From positions 1 to 64,000 of the forward strand of contig NZ_MZGV01000017.1 of NCBI RefSeq assembly GCF_002029235.1: a DNA stretch of 64,000 nt. The letters are read 5' to 3'. The position numbers were made by a program, and so were the translations under genes. Source of the DNA: Clostridium oryzae (GTDB lineage Bacteria > Bacillota > Clostridia > Clostridiales > Clostridiaceae). The notes beneath the pieces were generated by a model. It did no database searches, had not been told where the DNA came from, and saw only the letters and a list, made by a program, of their open reading frames with translations. Each line of letters begins with the position of its first letter. Position 1 is the stretch's first letter. Below are positions 55,780 to 64,000 of this stretch, one piece after another.

Positions 55780-55810
55780 GCCAAGTATCTTAGTCTAAGC
55801 TACTTGGCAA
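55780..55810. terminator. Bidirectional terminator between convergent genes
   Basis: TGCCAAGTA and TACTTGGCA flank a 13-base loop, with A6 before and AAAACTTT after. It suits the TM2 gene (minus) and the MerR operon (plus). Confidence 0.75.
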
Positions 55811-55828
55811 AACTTTATGTTACAGTAA

Positions 55829-56245
55829 TTACCTTACATAATACGTAGAAGGCTTCATTATGAGAGCAATAAGATCTATTAATGCTCCTATTCCAAATAG
55901 CCCAAGTGTGAATAGATACAATATACCCATGCCGATTTTTCCTTCATAAAACTTATGCGCTCCGATGCCTCCAAGAAAAAGACATAAAAGTATTGCAACA
56001 GCCTTACTCTTAGGTCTTCCCATATATCCACCAACCTGATTATCATTTCTATTTACGTTACTATTATTAATTACTATGTTAGGCTGCTGTGCACCTTTTA
56101 ACTCCTCTACCTGTCTACCGCATTTAGTACATACTACTGCTTCCATAGGAATTTTTTCGCCACAAAATTTGCAAAATTTAGTGTTACCTACAGTAGTGTC
56201 AACATTCACTGTACTGCCAGTTAACTGGTTATTTTGATTTTCCAT
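55829..56245 (-). CDS. TM2-domain protein with zinc ribbon
   Basis: This 138-residue protein has an N-terminal zinc ribbon (FCKFCGEKIPMEAVVCTKCGRQVEEL; two CX2C pairs) and a C-terminal TM2 domain (KSKAVAILLCLFLGGIGAHKFYEGKIGMGILYLFTLGLFGIGALIDLIALIM). Such proteins sit in the membrane; their role is unknown. The start follows GGAGGAAT. It is monocistronic. Confidence 0.9.
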   Translation of the reverse strand: MENQNNQLTGSTVNVDTTVGNTKFCKFCGEKIPMEAVVCTKCGRQVEELKGAQQPNIVINNSNVNRNDNQVGGYMGRPKSKAVAILLCLFLGGIGAHKFYEGKIGMGILYLFTLGLFGIGALIDLIALIMKPSTYYVR

Positions 56246-56366
56246 CTTTATTCCTCCATTTTTATACTAGTCCATTATAATAATCTTATTTCTACATAAA
56301 ATAATAAATTCCTTTTTATTATATAACATTTATATAATTTACTACAGCTTTTATTGTAATTGATGT

Positions 56367-56401
56367 AAAAAAAACAAGCTGCCTATAAAATCTAGGCAGC
56401 T
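56367..56401 (-). terminator. Terminator of the thi operon
   Basis: Minus-strand AGCTGCCTA and TAGGCAGCT form a stem, followed by TGTTTTTTTT, just after thiE. Confidence 0.85.
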
Positions 56402-56408
56402 GATAAAA

Positions 56409-57041
56409 TCAGTGGATCTCTTCAAACAATTTTTTAAGTTTTTTAGCTGCTACAGTTATATCTTTTGCAGCAATAATAGCAGAAACTACAGAAATACCAT
56501 TAATACCAGTACCTTTAAATAGAGGTACAGTTTTTTCATTTATTCCGCCTATGACAACAATAGGAATGGATACATTGTTTCTTATCCTTGCTAATTCCTC
56601 TATTGTAACTATGCTGGCGTTTGTTTTAGTATCCGTAGCAAACATAGCTCCAACACCGAGATAATCTGCTCCATCTCTTTCAGCCTTTATTGCTTCCTCT
56701 GCATTTGAAACAGATACTCCTAAGATTTTATTATCTCCAATAATATGACGCACAACTGCAGCTGGTATATCCGTCTGTCCAACATGCACACCCTCAGCAT
56801 CTACAGCTAATGCAATGTCTACACGGTCATTAATTATAAGAGGTATGTTCCTTCTGCTCGTGATCCTTTTAATTCTTACAGCTGTATTATAAAACTCCAG
56901 CGAATCTGATGTTTTTTCTCTTAACTGAACAAGTGTTGTCCCTCCAGCTATAGACTGCTCCACTGCTTCTTCTAAAGTTTCTGAACTCATAAGCTCTCTA
57001 TCAGTTACAAGGTAGATACTATAATCTATATCAGACTTCAT
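56409..57041 (-). CDS. thiE: Thiamine phosphate synthase
   Basis: This 210-residue TIM-barrel enzyme joins HMP-pyrophosphate and thiazole phosphate to thiamine phosphate. Family motifs are seen: [42 protein letters not shown], and [19 protein letters not shown]. The ATG at 57041 follows GAGGGG and overlaps the end of thiM by 11 bases. It is the last gene of the thiD-thiC-thiM-thiE operon under TPP riboswitch control. Confidence 0.95.
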   Translation of the reverse strand: MKSDIDYSIYLVTDRELMSSETLEEAVEQSIAGGTTLVQLREKTSDSLEFYNTAVRIKRITSRRNIPLIINDRVDIALAVDAEGVHVGQTDIPAAVVRHIIGDNKILGVSVSNAEEAIKAERDGADYLGVGAMFATDTKTNASIVTIEELARIRNNVSIPIVVIGGINEKTVPLFKGTGINGISVVSAIIAAKDITVAAKKLKKLFEEIH

Positions 57042-57861
57042 AGATATTTCCCCTCTTTTCAATGACTTCATCATTAATTTTACTTATCTCATCTATTATA
57101 GCTATATGGAAACTTCCAGTGCCTTTAGCTGCTGAATTCTCCTTTGCCAATTCTCCAGCAATGCTCATAGATAATATTCCTGCAGCCGCTGACAGCAGAT
57201 AATTATGACTGGCTCCGCAGAAAGAAGCAATAAGAGAAGTGGTCATGCATCCTGTGCCAGTAACACTTGAAAGCAACTTAGTTCCATTCTGTAAGTACAG
57301 CGTACGTTCACCGTCTGACACTATGTCTGTAGCACCTGTAATTGCCGCTATGCATCCAAATTTTCTTGCTACATGCTCTGCTATGCTTCTCCTCTCTTCT
57401 ATACTGTTTTCAATGTCTGACTCTGAAGCATCTACACCCTTTGTACTGGCAGCAAGCCCAGCTACAAACCTAATTTCAGACATATTACCTCTGATAACAC
57501 TCATCTTCACATCTTTTAATAATGTTTCAGTAGTTTTATTTCTAAGTTCTGATGCTCCAGCCCCAACCGGATCAAAAACTACAGGAATATTAATTTCATT
57601 TGCCTTTTTACCTGCAGTTATCATTGATGCTATTGTCCTTTTATTCAATGTGCCTATGTTTATTACAAGCGCTGAAGAAATAGACGCAATACTTTCAACC
57701 TCATCTATGTCATCTGCCATTATAGGCGAAGCTCCAACGGCAAGTGTTACATTAGCACAGTCATTTACTGTAACATAATTCGTCAGATGATGTACAAGTG
57801 GTTTCTTTACTCTTAAGTCTTCCAGTATCTTTCCTACTTCATGTAATAACTTATTTTTCAA
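57031..57861 (-). CDS. thiM: Hydroxyethylthiazole kinase
   Basis: This 276-residue ribokinase-like enzyme phosphorylates the thiazole alcohol in salvage. Motifs include [29 protein letters not shown] and the active-site Cys/Gly loop [15 protein letters not shown]. The start is TTG at 57861 after GAGGTG, the weakest start of the operon. It lies 17 bases after thiC. No thiazole synthase gene is present here, so in this locus the thiazole part may come from salvage. Confidence 0.95.
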   Translation of the reverse strand: MKNKLLHEVGKILEDLRVKKPLVHHLTNYVTVNDCANVTLAVGASPIMADDIDEVESIASISSALVINIGTLNKRTIASMITAGKKANEINIPVVFDPVGAGASELRNKTTETLLKDVKMSVIRGNMSEIRFVAGLAASTKGVDASESDIENSIEERRSIAEHVARKFGCIAAITGATDIVSDGERTLYLQNGTKLLSSVTGTGCMTTSLIASFCGASHNYLLSAAAGILSMSIAGELAKENSAAKGTGSFHIAIIDEISKINDEVIEKRGNIYEV

Positions 57862-57878
57862 TTACAACACCTCTTAAT

Positions 57879-59189
57879 CTATTTTTCAGATTTCAGCTCA
57901 ACATTTTCTCCATTTAGAATCTTATTCATAGTTCTAACAGCACACATCTTGCCGCACATAGAACAGCTGTGCTTGTCCTTAGGAGGAACACTTTCAAAAT
58001 ATGTTCTGGCTTTTTCCCCATCTATAGCCACATCAAACATAGTATCCCAATCAAGCTTTTTACGTGCTTCGCTCATCTTTATGTCCTGATCTCTAGCACC
58101 CTTTACGCCTTTTGCAATATCTGCAGCATGGGCAGCAATTTTTGAAGCTACTATCCCCTCTTTTACATCATTTATATCCGGAAGTCTCAAATGTTCTGCA
58201 GGTGTTACATAACAAAGAAAGTCAGCTCCGCTGGCTGCAGCTATAGCTCCTCCTATAGCAGAAGTTATATGGTCATAACCCGGAGCAATATCTGTTACTA
58301 GAGGCCCTAATACATAAAATGGTGCTCCATGACACAATCTCTTCTGAAGTTTCATATTCGCCTGAATCTCATCTATAGCCATATGACCCGGTCCTTCCAC
58401 AAGTACTTGCACATCCTTCTCCCAAGCTCTGAGTGTAAGACAGCCAAGTTCAGTAAGTTCTGCAATTTGAGATGCATCGGTAGAATCCTCTAAGCATCCA
58501 GGTCTTAGAGAATCACCAAGACTTATTGTTACGTCATATTCTCTCAAAATATCAAGTAGTTCATCGTAATACTCATAAAACGGATTTTCATTTCCAGTCA
58601 TCTTCATCCATGCAAACAGCAGAGAACCACCTCGGGAAACTATATTCATCTTACGCTTTTCACTCATGAAAATCTCTGACGCTCTGCGATTTATACCGGC
58701 ATGGATTGTCATGAAATCCACTCCCTCCTCAGCATGAGCACGTACTACTTTTAGAAAATCCTGTGCAGTTATATCACTAAGTTCCTTTTCAAGGTATCCT
58801 ACTGCATCATATACAGGGACAGTACCTATCATCGCCGGCGACATTTCAATAAGCTTTCTTCTAAATTCATGGGTTTTACCATAATTGCTAAGATCCATTA
58901 TTGACTCTGCACCATACTTTATAGCTAGTTTAACTTTGTCCATTTCAGCAGAATAATCAATACAATCTCCCGAAATTCCAAGGTTCACATTTATTTTTGT
59001 TCTAAGTCCTTGCCCTATACCATAAGGGTGAATAGCTTTGTGATTTATATTTGCAGGTATAGCAACCTGTCCCTTTGCTACAAGCTGTAAAAGTTCCTGT
59101 TCCTCCATCCTTTCTTCCCTTGCTACCTGAGCGATTTCTTTTGTAACAATACCCTTTTTAGCAGCTTCCATTTGAGTTCTATACTTCAT
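57879..59189 (-). CDS. thiC: Phosphomethylpyrimidine synthase
   Basis: This 436-residue radical-SAM enzyme converts aminoimidazole ribotide to HMP phosphate. The non-canonical Fe-S cluster Cys motif is at the C-terminus (CSMCGKMC), and [14 protein letters not shown] plus [17 protein letters not shown] are hallmarks. Its start is 1 base after the thiD stop, so translation is coupled. It is the HMP branch of the pathway. Confidence 0.97.
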   Translation of the reverse strand: MKYRTQMEAAKKGIVTKEIAQVAREERMEEQELLQLVAKGQVAIPANINHKAIHPYGIGQGLRTKINVNLGISGDCIDYSAEMDKVKLAIKYGAESIMDLSNYGKTHEFRRKLIEMSPAMIGTVPVYDAVGYLEKELSDITAQDFLKVVRAHAEEGVDFMTIHAGINRRASEIFMSEKRKMNIVSRGGSLLFAWMKMTGNENPFYEYYDELLDILREYDVTISLGDSLRPGCLEDSTDASQIAELTELGCLTLRAWEKDVQVLVEGPGHMAIDEIQANMKLQKRLCHGAPFYVLGPLVTDIAPGYDHITSAIGGAIAAASGADFLCYVTPAEHLRLPDINDVKEGIVASKIAAHAADIAKGVKGARDQDIKMSEARKKLDWDTMFDVAIDGEKARTYFESVPPKDKHSCSMCGKMCAVRTMNKILNGENVELKSEK

Positions 59190-59190
59190 G

Positions 59191-60000
59191 TTATTTTTCT
59201 CCTCTCTTTAATCCGTTATTATACAAATCATAAAAGTGATTAGTTGGTCCACATCCTTTTCCAATATCAAGAGCGTGACGTATAGCTGTTGTAACATAAG
59301 CTTTAGCTTGCCCAACGGCTTCCTCCATTGGTAAACCCAATGCCAAGTTTGAAGCAATTGCAGAAGAGTAGGTACAGCCTGTACCATGGGTATTTTTTGT
59401 ATTTATTCTTTCTGCTTTGAAATAGTTGAATTTACTGCCGCTGTACAGCACATCTACAGCATCGCCTATTGCATGTCCACCCTTAACAAGTACACTTCTA
59501 GCACCGAGCTCAGCAATAGCTATTGCCGCTTCTTGCATATTATCAATGGACTCTATATGCATTCCTGTAATAACTTCAGCTTCCGGAATATTAGGTGTAA
59601 GCAAATCTGCCAGGGGTACTATGTCAGATTTAAGCATATCTAAAGATTCTGGGGCCATGAGATAACTTCCATTCTTAGCTACCATAACTGGATCGATAAC
59701 AAGATTTTTAGGTTTATATTCCCTAAGCTTTTTTTCCACCGCTCCCATACAGCATGGCTTAGAGAGCATACCCACCTTTACTGCATCCACCTCAATATCT
59801 TCAAACACAGCATCTATCTGACTTTCGATCATCTCAGCAGTGATATCCTGAATGTCAATGACTCTAAAAGTATTCTCAGCTACCACTGAAACTATAACGC
59901 TCATACCATAAACTCTATGTGCAGCAAAGGTCTTTAAGTCAGCCTGTATGCCCGCCCCGCCAATACAGTCAGAGCCTGCAATTGTCAAAACTTTCTTCAT
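59191..60000 (-). CDS. thiD: HMP/HMP-phosphate kinase
   Basis: This 269-residue ribokinase-family enzyme phosphorylates HMP and HMP phosphate. It begins [29 protein letters not shown] and has the catalytic [20 protein letters not shown]. It is the first gene of the operon; the start follows AAGGAGAGAT, 50-60 bases after the second riboswitch terminator. All four products act in the cytoplasm. Confidence 0.96.
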   Translation of the reverse strand: MKKVLTIAGSDCIGGAGIQADLKTFAAHRVYGMSVIVSVVAENTFRVIDIQDITAEMIESQIDAVFEDIEVDAVKVGMLSKPCCMGAVEKKLREYKPKNLVIDPVMVAKNGSYLMAPESLDMLKSDIVPLADLLTPNIPEAEVITGMHIESIDNMQEAAIAIAELGARSVLVKGGHAIGDAVDVLYSGSKFNYFKAERINTKNTHGTGCTYSSAIASNLALGLPMEEAVGQAKAYVTTAIRHALDIGKGCGPTNHFYDLYNNGLKRGEK

Positions 60001-60059
60001 ATCATCTCTCCTTAAATAGGACGACTATATTAAAAGTTGATATACCCAATTAAACAGAA

Positions 60060-60090
60060 ATGGTGCTCGCATAAAATAGGCAAGCACCAT
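60060..60090 (-). terminator. Expression-platform terminator of TPP riboswitch A
   Basis: Minus-strand ATGGTGCT(T)GC pairs with GC(G)AGCACCAT, followed by a moderate T-run, between riboswitch A and thiD. Confidence 0.75.
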
Positions 60091-60116
60091 AATAAGTCAC
60101 ATTAAAGCAACTATTC

Positions 60117-60193
60117 TGCTTCCCTACGCCAGTGTTAGCTGACAGGTTCAAAGGGTCAGGTTTTACCTTCTCAACTCTTTCGAGTCCCCCCGC
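60117..60193 (-). promoter_or_regulatory. TPP riboswitch A (proximal)
   Basis: The minus strand has the THI-element features: GGGGGGACTCG start, the CTGACCCTTTGAACCTG block (seen as the conserved ACC-CCTTTGAACCTG), and the GGCGTAGGGAAGC end. It is the second of two in tandem, with its own terminator. Confidence 0.92.
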
Positions 60194-60211
60194 ATATGTA
60201 AAATATATTTT

Positions 60212-60249
60212 TATAATAAAAAATGCTCTCCTCAAAACTAGGAAAGCAT
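60212..60249 (-). terminator. Expression-platform terminator of TPP riboswitch B
   Basis: Minus-strand ATGCTTTCC and GGAGAGCAT form a stem, followed by TTTTTTATT, between the two riboswitches. Confidence 0.8.
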
Positions 60250-60278
60250 AAAACTAACGAATTAGTTGTTTTTCAGCA

Positions 60279-60355
60279 TGCTTCCCTGCGCCAGTGTTAA
60301 CTGACAGGTTCAAAGGGTCAGGTTCTACCTTCTCAACTCTCTCGAGTCCCCCCGC
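60279..60355 (-). promoter_or_regulatory. TPP riboswitch B (distal)
   Basis: It is nearly identical in layout to riboswitch A: GGGGGGACTCGAG start, CTGACCCTTTGAACCTGTC, and GGCGCAGGGAAGC. It is transcribed first, and is followed by its own terminator at 60212-60249. Confidence 0.92.
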
Positions 60356-60382
60356 AAACATTTTTTATTAATTTATATGCAC

Positions 60383-60411
60383 ATAATATCACTTTATGCT
60401 ATATACGTCAA
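60383..60411 (-). promoter_or_regulatory. Promoter of the thi operon
   Basis: TTGACG (60406-60411), 17 bases, TATTAT (60383-60388), minus strand, leading into riboswitch B. Confidence 0.8.
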
Positions 60412-60449
60412 ATGAGAAAATGTACCTTTATTTTTGCTATAAGGTAGCG

Positions 60450-60494
60450 TTATCAGACATCTCTCTTGAAAAATGATGTCTGATAAAGTATAAT
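60450..60494 (+). promoter_or_regulatory. Palindromic operator and promoter of gntR
   Basis: TTATCAGACATC (60450-60461) and GATGTCTGATAA (60475-60486) are perfect inverted 12-base arms. They frame TTGAAA (60466-60471) and overlap the 17-base spacer before TATAAT (60489-60494). A bound dimer would block the GntR promoter. Confidence 0.7.
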
Positions 60495-60522
60495 GAATAA
60501 TATTTTTATAAGGAGGCTTACT

Positions 60523-61206
60523 ATGACTAAAAGAGGAAAAAGTCTTGCCGAAAACGTGGCAGATGATATTCTTGCCATGATAACAATAGATAAGAAATTT
60601 GCAGTTGGAGACAAGCTGCCTAATGAAAATGAACTTTCACTGGCCTTAAAGGTAAGCCGTACAACGCTAAGAGAGGCTATAAGAATTTTAGTTACCCATA
60701 ACGTGCTTGAGATAAGACGAGGGAAAGGAACCTTTGTTAAAAATAATAACAATCTAAGTGAAGATGTTGGACTTAAAGAGCTTTCCACCTCTGAAATGGA
60801 TATAAAGGATTTATACGAAATGAGGCTAATATTCGAACCAGAGTCTGCTTATTACGCTGCAAAAAGGGCAACAGATAAAGAGCTTGATAGGATTTTGTAT
60901 TATGGAAAACTCGAAGAAGAACTAATTATGAAGAATCAGGATAGAACAGAAGTTGAGCAATCTTTTCATAACTCCATAGCAAGAGCAACCCACAATGAAT
61001 TTATGAATCAGCTGATGCCTATACTTTACAGTGCCATAGATAAGGGGGTTCATTTTTCCTCTTCAAACCTTGAAATGGTTCAAGATACTCTTACAGACCA
61101 TAGACTAATAATGAACTTCTTATGTAAACGTGATGCAGAAGGCGCAAAAACTGCTATGAGACTACATATAATTCATGCTATGAGAGGTTTTGGAATAAAG
61201 GAGTAA
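60523..61206 (+). CDS. GntR-family (FadR type) regulator
   Basis: This 227-residue repressor has the GntR HTH (AENVADDILAMITIDKKFAVGDKLPNENELSLALKVSRTTLREAIRILVTHNVLEIRRGKGTFV) and a C-terminal FCD all-helical effector domain (LYEMRLIFEPESAYYAAKRATDKEL...HNSIARATHN) with likely metal-binding His. ATG 60523 follows AAGGAGG. It precedes ilvD on the same strand by about 115 bases; palindromes sit at both promoters. Its effector may be a branched-chain intermediate or a sugar acid. Confidence 0.9.
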   Translation: MTKRGKSLAENVADDILAMITIDKKFAVGDKLPNENELSLALKVSRTTLREAIRILVTHNVLEIRRGKGTFVKNNNNLSEDVGLKELSTSEMDIKDLYEMRLIFEPESAYYAAKRATDKELDRILYYGKLEEELIMKNQDRTEVEQSFHNSIARATHNEFMNQLMPILYSAIDKGVHFSSSNLEMVQDTLTDHRLIMNFLCKRDAEGAKTAMRLHIIHAMRGFGIKE

Positions 61207-61216
61207 AAAGTCAAAT

Positions 61217-61237
61217 GTCACGTGCCTGGCACTTGAC
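61217..61237. repeat. Short palindromic repeat, copy 2
   Basis: GTCACGTGCC-T-GGCACTTGAC, the partner of 28369-28389, lies just after gntR. It might also act as a weak terminator. Confidence 0.55.
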
Positions 61238-61251
61238 AAAAAATAAGTATG

Positions 61252-61302
61252 TTCTATTGTATTATGACATCATACAATGTATAATGTTGTAATACAATAG
61301 AA
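61252..61302 (+). promoter_or_regulatory. Nested palindromic operators and promoter of ilvD
   Basis: Outer arms TTCTATTGTATTA (61252-61264) and TAATACAATAGAA (61290-61302) are perfect. A 23-base near-palindrome (61256-61278, ends ATTGTAT/ATACAAT) lies inside. TTGTAT (61257), 17 bases, TATAAT (61280-61285) form the promoter. The neighbouring GntR protein is the likely ligand. Confidence 0.7.
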
Positions 61303-61322
61303 ATTTTAATGAGGTGATTTCA

Positions 61323-62978
61323 ATGAATAGTGATGCAATAACTAAAAGTACTCCTAAAAGAGCTTTGTTTCACGCTCTTGGATTGACTGATGAAGAAATG
61401 GACAGACCTTTAATAGGTATTGTAAGTTCTCAGAACGAAATAGTTCCCGGACATATGCATTTAGATAAAATTGTTGAGGCTGTAAAACTTGGTGTTGCTA
61501 TGGCTGGCGGAACTCCTCGAGTATTTCCTGCTATCGCAGTATGCGATGGACTTGCAATGGGACACAAAGGCATGAATTATTCACTAGTAACAAGAGAACT
61601 TATTGCAGATTCCACGGAATCTATGACTTTAGCTCATGCCTTTGATGCACTTGTTATGATTCCAAACTGCGATAAAAACGTTCCTGGACTATTAATGGCG
61701 GCAGCTAGATTAAACATTCCAACTATATTTGTCAGTGGAGGACCTATGCTAGCTGGTAAAGTTGACGGATGTAAAACTAGCTTTAGTACTGCTTCAGAAG
61801 CAGCTGGTGCATATGAAGCTGGTAAGATCACAAAGGAAAAACTTCTTGAGTTCGAAAACAATACATGCCCTACATGCGGCTCCTGTTCAGGTATGTACAC
61901 AGCTAACAGCATGAACTGTCTAACAGAAGTACTTGGCATGGGACTTAAGGGCAATGGCACCATACCTGCTGTTTATTCAGCAAGATTACAGCTTGCAAAA
62001 CATGCTGGAATGAAAATCATGGAACTTTTGGAGAAGGACATTAAGCCTAGAGATATCATGACTGAAGCTGCATTTAGAAACGCATTGACAGTGGACATGG
62101 CATTAGGCTGCAGTACTAACAGCATGCTTCACCTCCCAGCTATCGCTCATGAATGCGGCATAGAACTTGATCTTGATATTGCAAACGGAATAAGCGATAA
62201 AACTCCCAACATATGCCACCTTGCACCAGCAGGTCATCATTACGTTGAAGAATTAAATGAGGCGGGCGGAGTTTACGCTGTTATGAACGAATTAAACAAA
62301 TTAGGTCTATTGAATACTGACCTAATTACCTGCACAGGCAAAACTGTTAAGGAAAACATTGAAGGCTGCACCAATAGAGACAAAAATGTAATAAGACCTG
62401 TAGAAGATCCTTACAGTAAAACCGGTGGAATAGCTGTATTAAGAGGGAATCTTGCTCCAGACGGCTGCGTAGTAAAACGTTCTGCTGTTACCGAAAAAAT
62501 GCTAAAGCACGAAGGTCCTGCAAGAGTATTTGATTCCGAAGAAGATGCAATGGAAGCAATAAACACAGGAAAAATTATACCTGGTGATGTAGTCGTAATA
62601 AGATATGAGGGTCCAAAAGGCGGTCCTGGAATGAGAGAAATGCTCAACCCTACATCCGCAATCATGGGTCGTGGACTTGGAGAAAGTGTTGCTCTTATCA
62701 CTGATGGAAGATTCAGTGGTGCAACTAGAGGTGCTTCTATTGGCCACGTTTCACCGGAAGCTGCTGTAGGCGGAAATATCGCTTTGGTACAGGAAGGTGA
62801 TATAATCCAGATTGACATTATGGCTAATAAGATCAATGTTCTTGTAAGCGATGAAGAATTAAAGAAGAGAAAAGAAAATTGGAAACCAAAGGCTCCTAAG
62901 ATTACAACTGGTTACCTTGCAAGATATGCTGCTATGGTTTCATCTGCAAACAAAGGTGCTATTCTTGAAGTAAAATAA
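61323..62978 (+). CDS. ilvD: Dihydroxy-acid dehydratase
   Basis: This 551-residue Fe-S enzyme dehydrates dihydroxy acids to 2-keto acids in valine, leucine and isoleucine synthesis. Cluster Cys motifs are seen: [14 protein letters not shown] and [19 protein letters not shown]; the C-terminal substrate loop is [26 protein letters not shown] 61323 follows GAGGTGAT. The paired GntR regulator could instead imply a sugar-acid dehydratase, but the sequence is canonical IlvD. No other ilv/leu genes are nearby. A conserved-loop hairpin follows. Confidence 0.96.
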   Translation: MNSDAITKSTPKRALFHALGLTDEEMDRPLIGIVSSQNEIVPGHMHLDKIVEAVKLGVAMAGGTPRVFPAIAVCDGLAMGHKGMNYSLVTRELIADSTESMTLAHAFDALVMIPNCDKNVPGLLMAAARLNIPTIFVSGGPMLAGKVDGCKTSFSTASEAAGAYEAGKITKEKLLEFENNTCPTCGSCSGMYTANSMNCLTEVLGMGLKGNGTIPAVYSARLQLAKHAGMKIMELLEKDIKPRDIMTEAAFRNALTVDMALGCSTNSMLHLPAIAHECGIELDLDIANGISDKTPNICHLAPAGHHYVEELNEAGGVYAVMNELNKLGLLNTDLITCTGKTVKENIEGCTNRDKNVIRPVEDPYSKTGGIAVLRGNLAPDGCVVKRSAVTEKMLKHEGPARVFDSEEDAMEAINTGKIIPGDVVVIRYEGPKGGPGMREMLNPTSAIMGRGLGESVALITDGRFSGATRGASIGHVSPEAAVGGNIALVQEGDIIQIDIMANKINVLVSDEELKKRKENWKPKAPKITTGYLARYAAMVSSANKGAILEVK

Positions 62979-62983
62979 AAAAT

Positions 62984-63041
62984 AGGGGAGGAAGTGATTT
63001 CCGTCGGCTGGAAAATGTCTCATCCAACCACTTCCTCCCCT
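62984..63041 (+). terminator. ilvD 3' hairpin with conserved loop
   Basis: AGGGGAGGAAGTG pairs with CACTTCCTCCCCT. The loop has TTCCGTCGGCTGGAAAATG and TCTC, nearly the same as the loop after araA at 25944-25967, whereas the stems differ. Confidence 0.65.
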
Positions 63042-63114
63042 TTGCAGAGGTTTTGAAGCTTAAGGATCTAACTACCTTTGAAGAAGGAAAAGCAAAGTTA
63101 AACATTAATACCTA

Positions 63115-63157
63115 AGAAAGAGGTTTTTGCATTCAAATGTCAAAACCTCTTTCTTAC
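63115..63157. terminator. Terminator hairpin between ilvD and the edge gene
   Basis: AAGAAAGAGGTTTT and AAAACCTCTTTCTT form a 14-bp stem around a 14-base loop. It can stop transcription from either side. Confidence 0.75.
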
Positions 63158-63203
63158 TCTAAATTTTATTTTTGCAAAAGTAACATAAAACTACATTGCT
63201 TCA

Positions 63204-64000
63204 TTAAAATTTCAATTTTCCACCACTTAGTTCTACATTTATCTCAGCACCACCGCCATTAAAAACCTTTGATCCATTTTTATTTGTATCTAAATGGTTG
63301 TAATTAAGTTTACACTTAGCATTCTTACCTATCTTCAAATTGACATTTCCCGCATAAGACTTAATATCAAGACACGAATTCTCATACATCTTGTTAATTT
63401 CAAGTGCTGTGGCTCCAGATCCTTCGATAGTGCTCTCTCCTCTAAGATTTCCATTACTAATTTTAAATGCTGTATTTGCTGTACTTGCATTAATGCATCC
63501 ATTAAATAAGTTTATGCAACAATCACCAGTTATTACTTTAGTTTTCATGTCATCACATATGGTTTTACCGTTCATTTTTACATTAGATTTTGTGGCTTCT
63601 AATGTAATTTCATTTGCTCTTATTCCTTGAGAAATGAATTTCCCACAAATAGTTTCAACTTTTAATGTATCACAATTAATCTTATCTGTTTTTATTGTAC
63701 CTGCAGTACTGCCTAATTCAATATTTTTTATGTTCTTCGGAATCTGAATTGAATAATTTAATTTCACTAAGCATTTAGTTCTATTATAATCAGCTGCTTT
63801 TTCAAACAACATATTTTCACCTCTATATGGAAGTATCTCAATCTTTCCATTTTCATCCTTTAGCTTTAAATATAAATCCTTTAACATGGATTTTTCATAA
63901 TCCTTATCATTTCCAGAGACATACACACTAGCATCAATCTTTAATTCTGGTTCATTTATATACTTTACCTCTATGTTTCCACAATTAGAAGGTAGACTAA
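63204..64000 (-). CDS. DUF4097-like beta-repeat protein (partial)
   Basis: The visible 265 residues have no start; the frame is open to the window edge at 64000, so the N-terminus is outside. The chain is rich in short beta-strand turns (AGTIKTDKINCDTLKVETICGKFISQGIRANEITLEATKSNVKMNG), like DUF4097 parallel beta-helix proteins. The C-terminus ends GGGAEINVELSGGKLKF. Many members are membrane-linked regulators or envelope-stress proteins; no TM is seen in this part. An earlier in-frame GTG at 63926 is not a likely start. Confidence 0.75.
   Translation of the reverse strand, partial: SLPSNCGNIEVKYINEPELKIDASVYVSGNDKDYEKSMLKDLYLKLKDENGKIEILPYRGENMLFEKAADYNRTKCLVKLNYSIQIPKNIKNIELGSTAGTIKTDKINCDTLKVETICGKFISQGIRANEITLEATKSNVKMNGKTICDDMKTKVITGDCCINLFNGCINASTANTAFKISNGNLRGESTIEGSGATALEINKMYENSCLDIKSYAGNVNLKIGKNAKCKLNYNHLDTNKNGSKVFNGGGAEINVELSGGKLKF

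Noticed and set aside
60050-60235. 61-codon minus-strand ORF
   Set aside because: It spans riboswitch A and its terminators, which explain the sequence.
62-64000. CRISPR array, tRNA or rRNA genes
   Set aside because: No regularly spaced repeats and no recognisable tRNA or rRNA sequence.

Overview
The window is about 34% G+C by eye and reads as the chromosome of a spore-forming Clostridium (sensu stricto) or close relative. Evidence: an alpha/beta-type SASP, a SpoIIM-family protein, SigI/RsgI, a HelD-type helicase, strong AGGAGG ribosome sites with many TTG/GTG starts, a cysteine T-box, a PyrR attenuator, TPP riboswitches, and a ubiG-mccB-mccA operon of the kind known from C. acetobutylicum. 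I do not assign a species. No rRNA, tRNA, CRISPR array or prophage was seen.

Layout. 1-10 kb: a GNAT enzyme, a structured intergenic repeat, an Nramp metal transporter behind a Fur-like box, a SASP, peptidase/esterase genes, a flavin reductase divergent from an HxlR regulator, an M20 amidohydrolase preceded by a 51-residue membrane peptide, an EamA exporter, and the 3' stump of an alpha-L-fucosidase. 10-16 kb: a MaoC-like protein, a MATE exporter, a marR/RnfC-like operon with a large palindromic operator, a type I toxin-antitoxin locus, and a GNAT fusion protein. 15.7-20.4 kb: carA-carB under a PyrR-type attenuator. 20.5-24.1 kb: sigI-rsgI divergent from two genes for paralogous secreted coiled-coil proteins; all three transcription units carry the same SigI-like promoter with identical spacing. 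24.4-32.6 kb: araA, a HEPN/MNT toxin-antitoxin pair, an MFS transporter, a LacI regulator with a GH31 alpha-glucosidase, and a DUF975 protein. 33-39.5 kb: a MoxR/DUF58/DUF4129/DUF4350 operon flanked by RDD and SpoIIM-family genes. 39.6-46.2 kb: a GH3 beta-glucosidase, a broken HD-domain fragment, HelD and an ammonium transporter. 46.3-50.7 kb: an IS1595-like element next to the T-box-controlled ubiG-mccB-mccA operon. 50.8-56.2 kb: a two-component system, a frameshifted DUF2207 gene, a MerR pair and a TM2 protein. 56.4-60.4 kb: thiD-thiC-thiM-thiE behind two tandem TPP riboswitches, each with its own terminator. 60.5-64 kb: a GntR regulator with ilvD, and a DUF4097-like gene that runs off the right edge.

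Most interesting signals. (1) A self-contained SigI regulon: an autoregulated sigma factor, an RsgI with a long disordered tail, and two secreted effectors of unknown function. (2) A type I toxin/antisense RNA pair missed by ordinary ORF calling. (3) Several structured non-coding families: an imperfect direct repeat with compensatory stem changes (1075-1345), two related leader or sRNA elements (about 6585-6714 and 9911-10009), and two 3' hairpins after araA and ilvD that share a conserved loop. (4) An IS1595-like element whose transposase seems to lack its first catalytic Asp, plus a 126-bp MITE with matching ends.
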